Shown here in pieces: positions 22,867 to 22,918 of a DNA stretch of 22,918 nt (position 1 is the stretch's first letter; each line of letters starts with the position of its first letter). This DNA is from JAAFHB01 sp037128295 (GTDB lineage Bacteria > Bacteroidota > Bacteroidia > Bacteroidales > Prolixibacteraceae), in NCBI GenBank assembly GCA_037128295.1, contig JBAXWR010000110.1, positions 1-22,918 of the forward strand, in the 5' to 3' direction. Made by a program: the position numbers and the translations under genes. The notes beneath the pieces were generated by a model that was given only the letters and a program-made list of their open reading frames with translations, was not told where the DNA came from and searched no databases.

Positions 22867-22918
22867 AGCGGGAGACGGGACTCAAACCCGCGACCCTCAG
22901 CTTGGAAGGCTAATGCTC
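22867..22918 (-). tRNA. tRNA-Gly(TCC), 5' part outside the window
   Basis: The minus strand shows the anticodon stem-loop TTAGC-CTTCCAA-GCTGA with anticodon TCC, a variable loop, the T-arm GCGGG-TTTGAGT-CCCGT and the acceptor 3' strand CTCCCGC with discriminator T, as usual for glycine tRNA. CCA is not encoded. The D-arm and 5' acceptor strand lie beyond the window. Confidence 0.93.

Noticed and set aside
12333..22918. Integrative element bounded by tmRNA and tRNA-Gly
   Set aside because: Both are common integration sites, but no integrase, direct attachment repeat or mobilisation gene is visible, and the interval contains the core gene rpe.
1..22918. CRISPR array or insertion sequence
   Set aside because: No evenly spaced identical repeats with unique spacers, no cas-like genes and no transposase were found on either strand.

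Overview
The window looks like a chromosomal segment of a Bacteroidota bacterium, probably class Bacteroidia; the rank below phylum is inference. It is AT-rich. Several genes are preceded by the TAnnTTTG -7 element typical of this phylum. Its tmRNA encodes the tag GENNFALAA, which is of Bacteroidota type. Proteins such as the exported beta-barrel, the AAA-ATPase/PD-(D/E)XK fusion, the EFR1 ferredoxin and the secreted sulfatase fit the same assignment.

Layout. Bases 1-1711 form a small toxin cluster: a Fic AMP-transferase cut by the left edge, a PIN-domain toxin overlapping a small putative antitoxin, and an apparently N-truncated HTH antitoxin without a toxin. Bases 1766-4913 are a co-directional run: a Crp/Fnr-type regulator, an exported beta-barrel protein, a DUF6544-like protein and a flavodoxin/2x[4Fe-4S] EFR1 protein, probably one operon. 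Bases 4990-7175 hold stress and housekeeping genes: an AlkD-type alkylation-repair protein, a DJ-1/PfpI protein, a cupin (ending in a strong terminator) and a MazG-type pyrophosphohydrolase.

From about 7.3 kb almost everything is on the minus strand. A decayed 3' fragment of a DUF3795 gene (7306-7410) matches the 3' end of the intact DUF3795 gene at 9983. Between these two direct repeats lie an exported YciI-like protein and an AAA-ATPase/nuclease. Next come a DUF1801/DUF3795 pair, a DUF4041/T5orf172 (GIY-YIG) protein, tmRNA with its own terminator, a DUF2442 protein, ribulose-phosphate 3-epimerase and a secreted sulfatase. Upstream of the sulfatase is a repeat of short A-tracts spaced at about one helical turn.

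The most notable locus is 15735-22013 on the minus strand. It is a tight four-gene operon encoding a kleisin-like protein, a MukE/MksE-like protein, a 1218-residue SMC-type ATPase and a Toprim protein. This is the JetA-B-C-D (MksF-E-B-G) architecture of the Wadjet anti-plasmid defence systems. The expected action is that the SMC complex extrudes small circular DNA and the Toprim subunit cleaves it. The sequences look divergent and JetD is compact. Upstream of the operon are a DUF433/DUF5615 antitoxin-toxin pair and, at the right edge, a partial tRNA-Gly(TCC).
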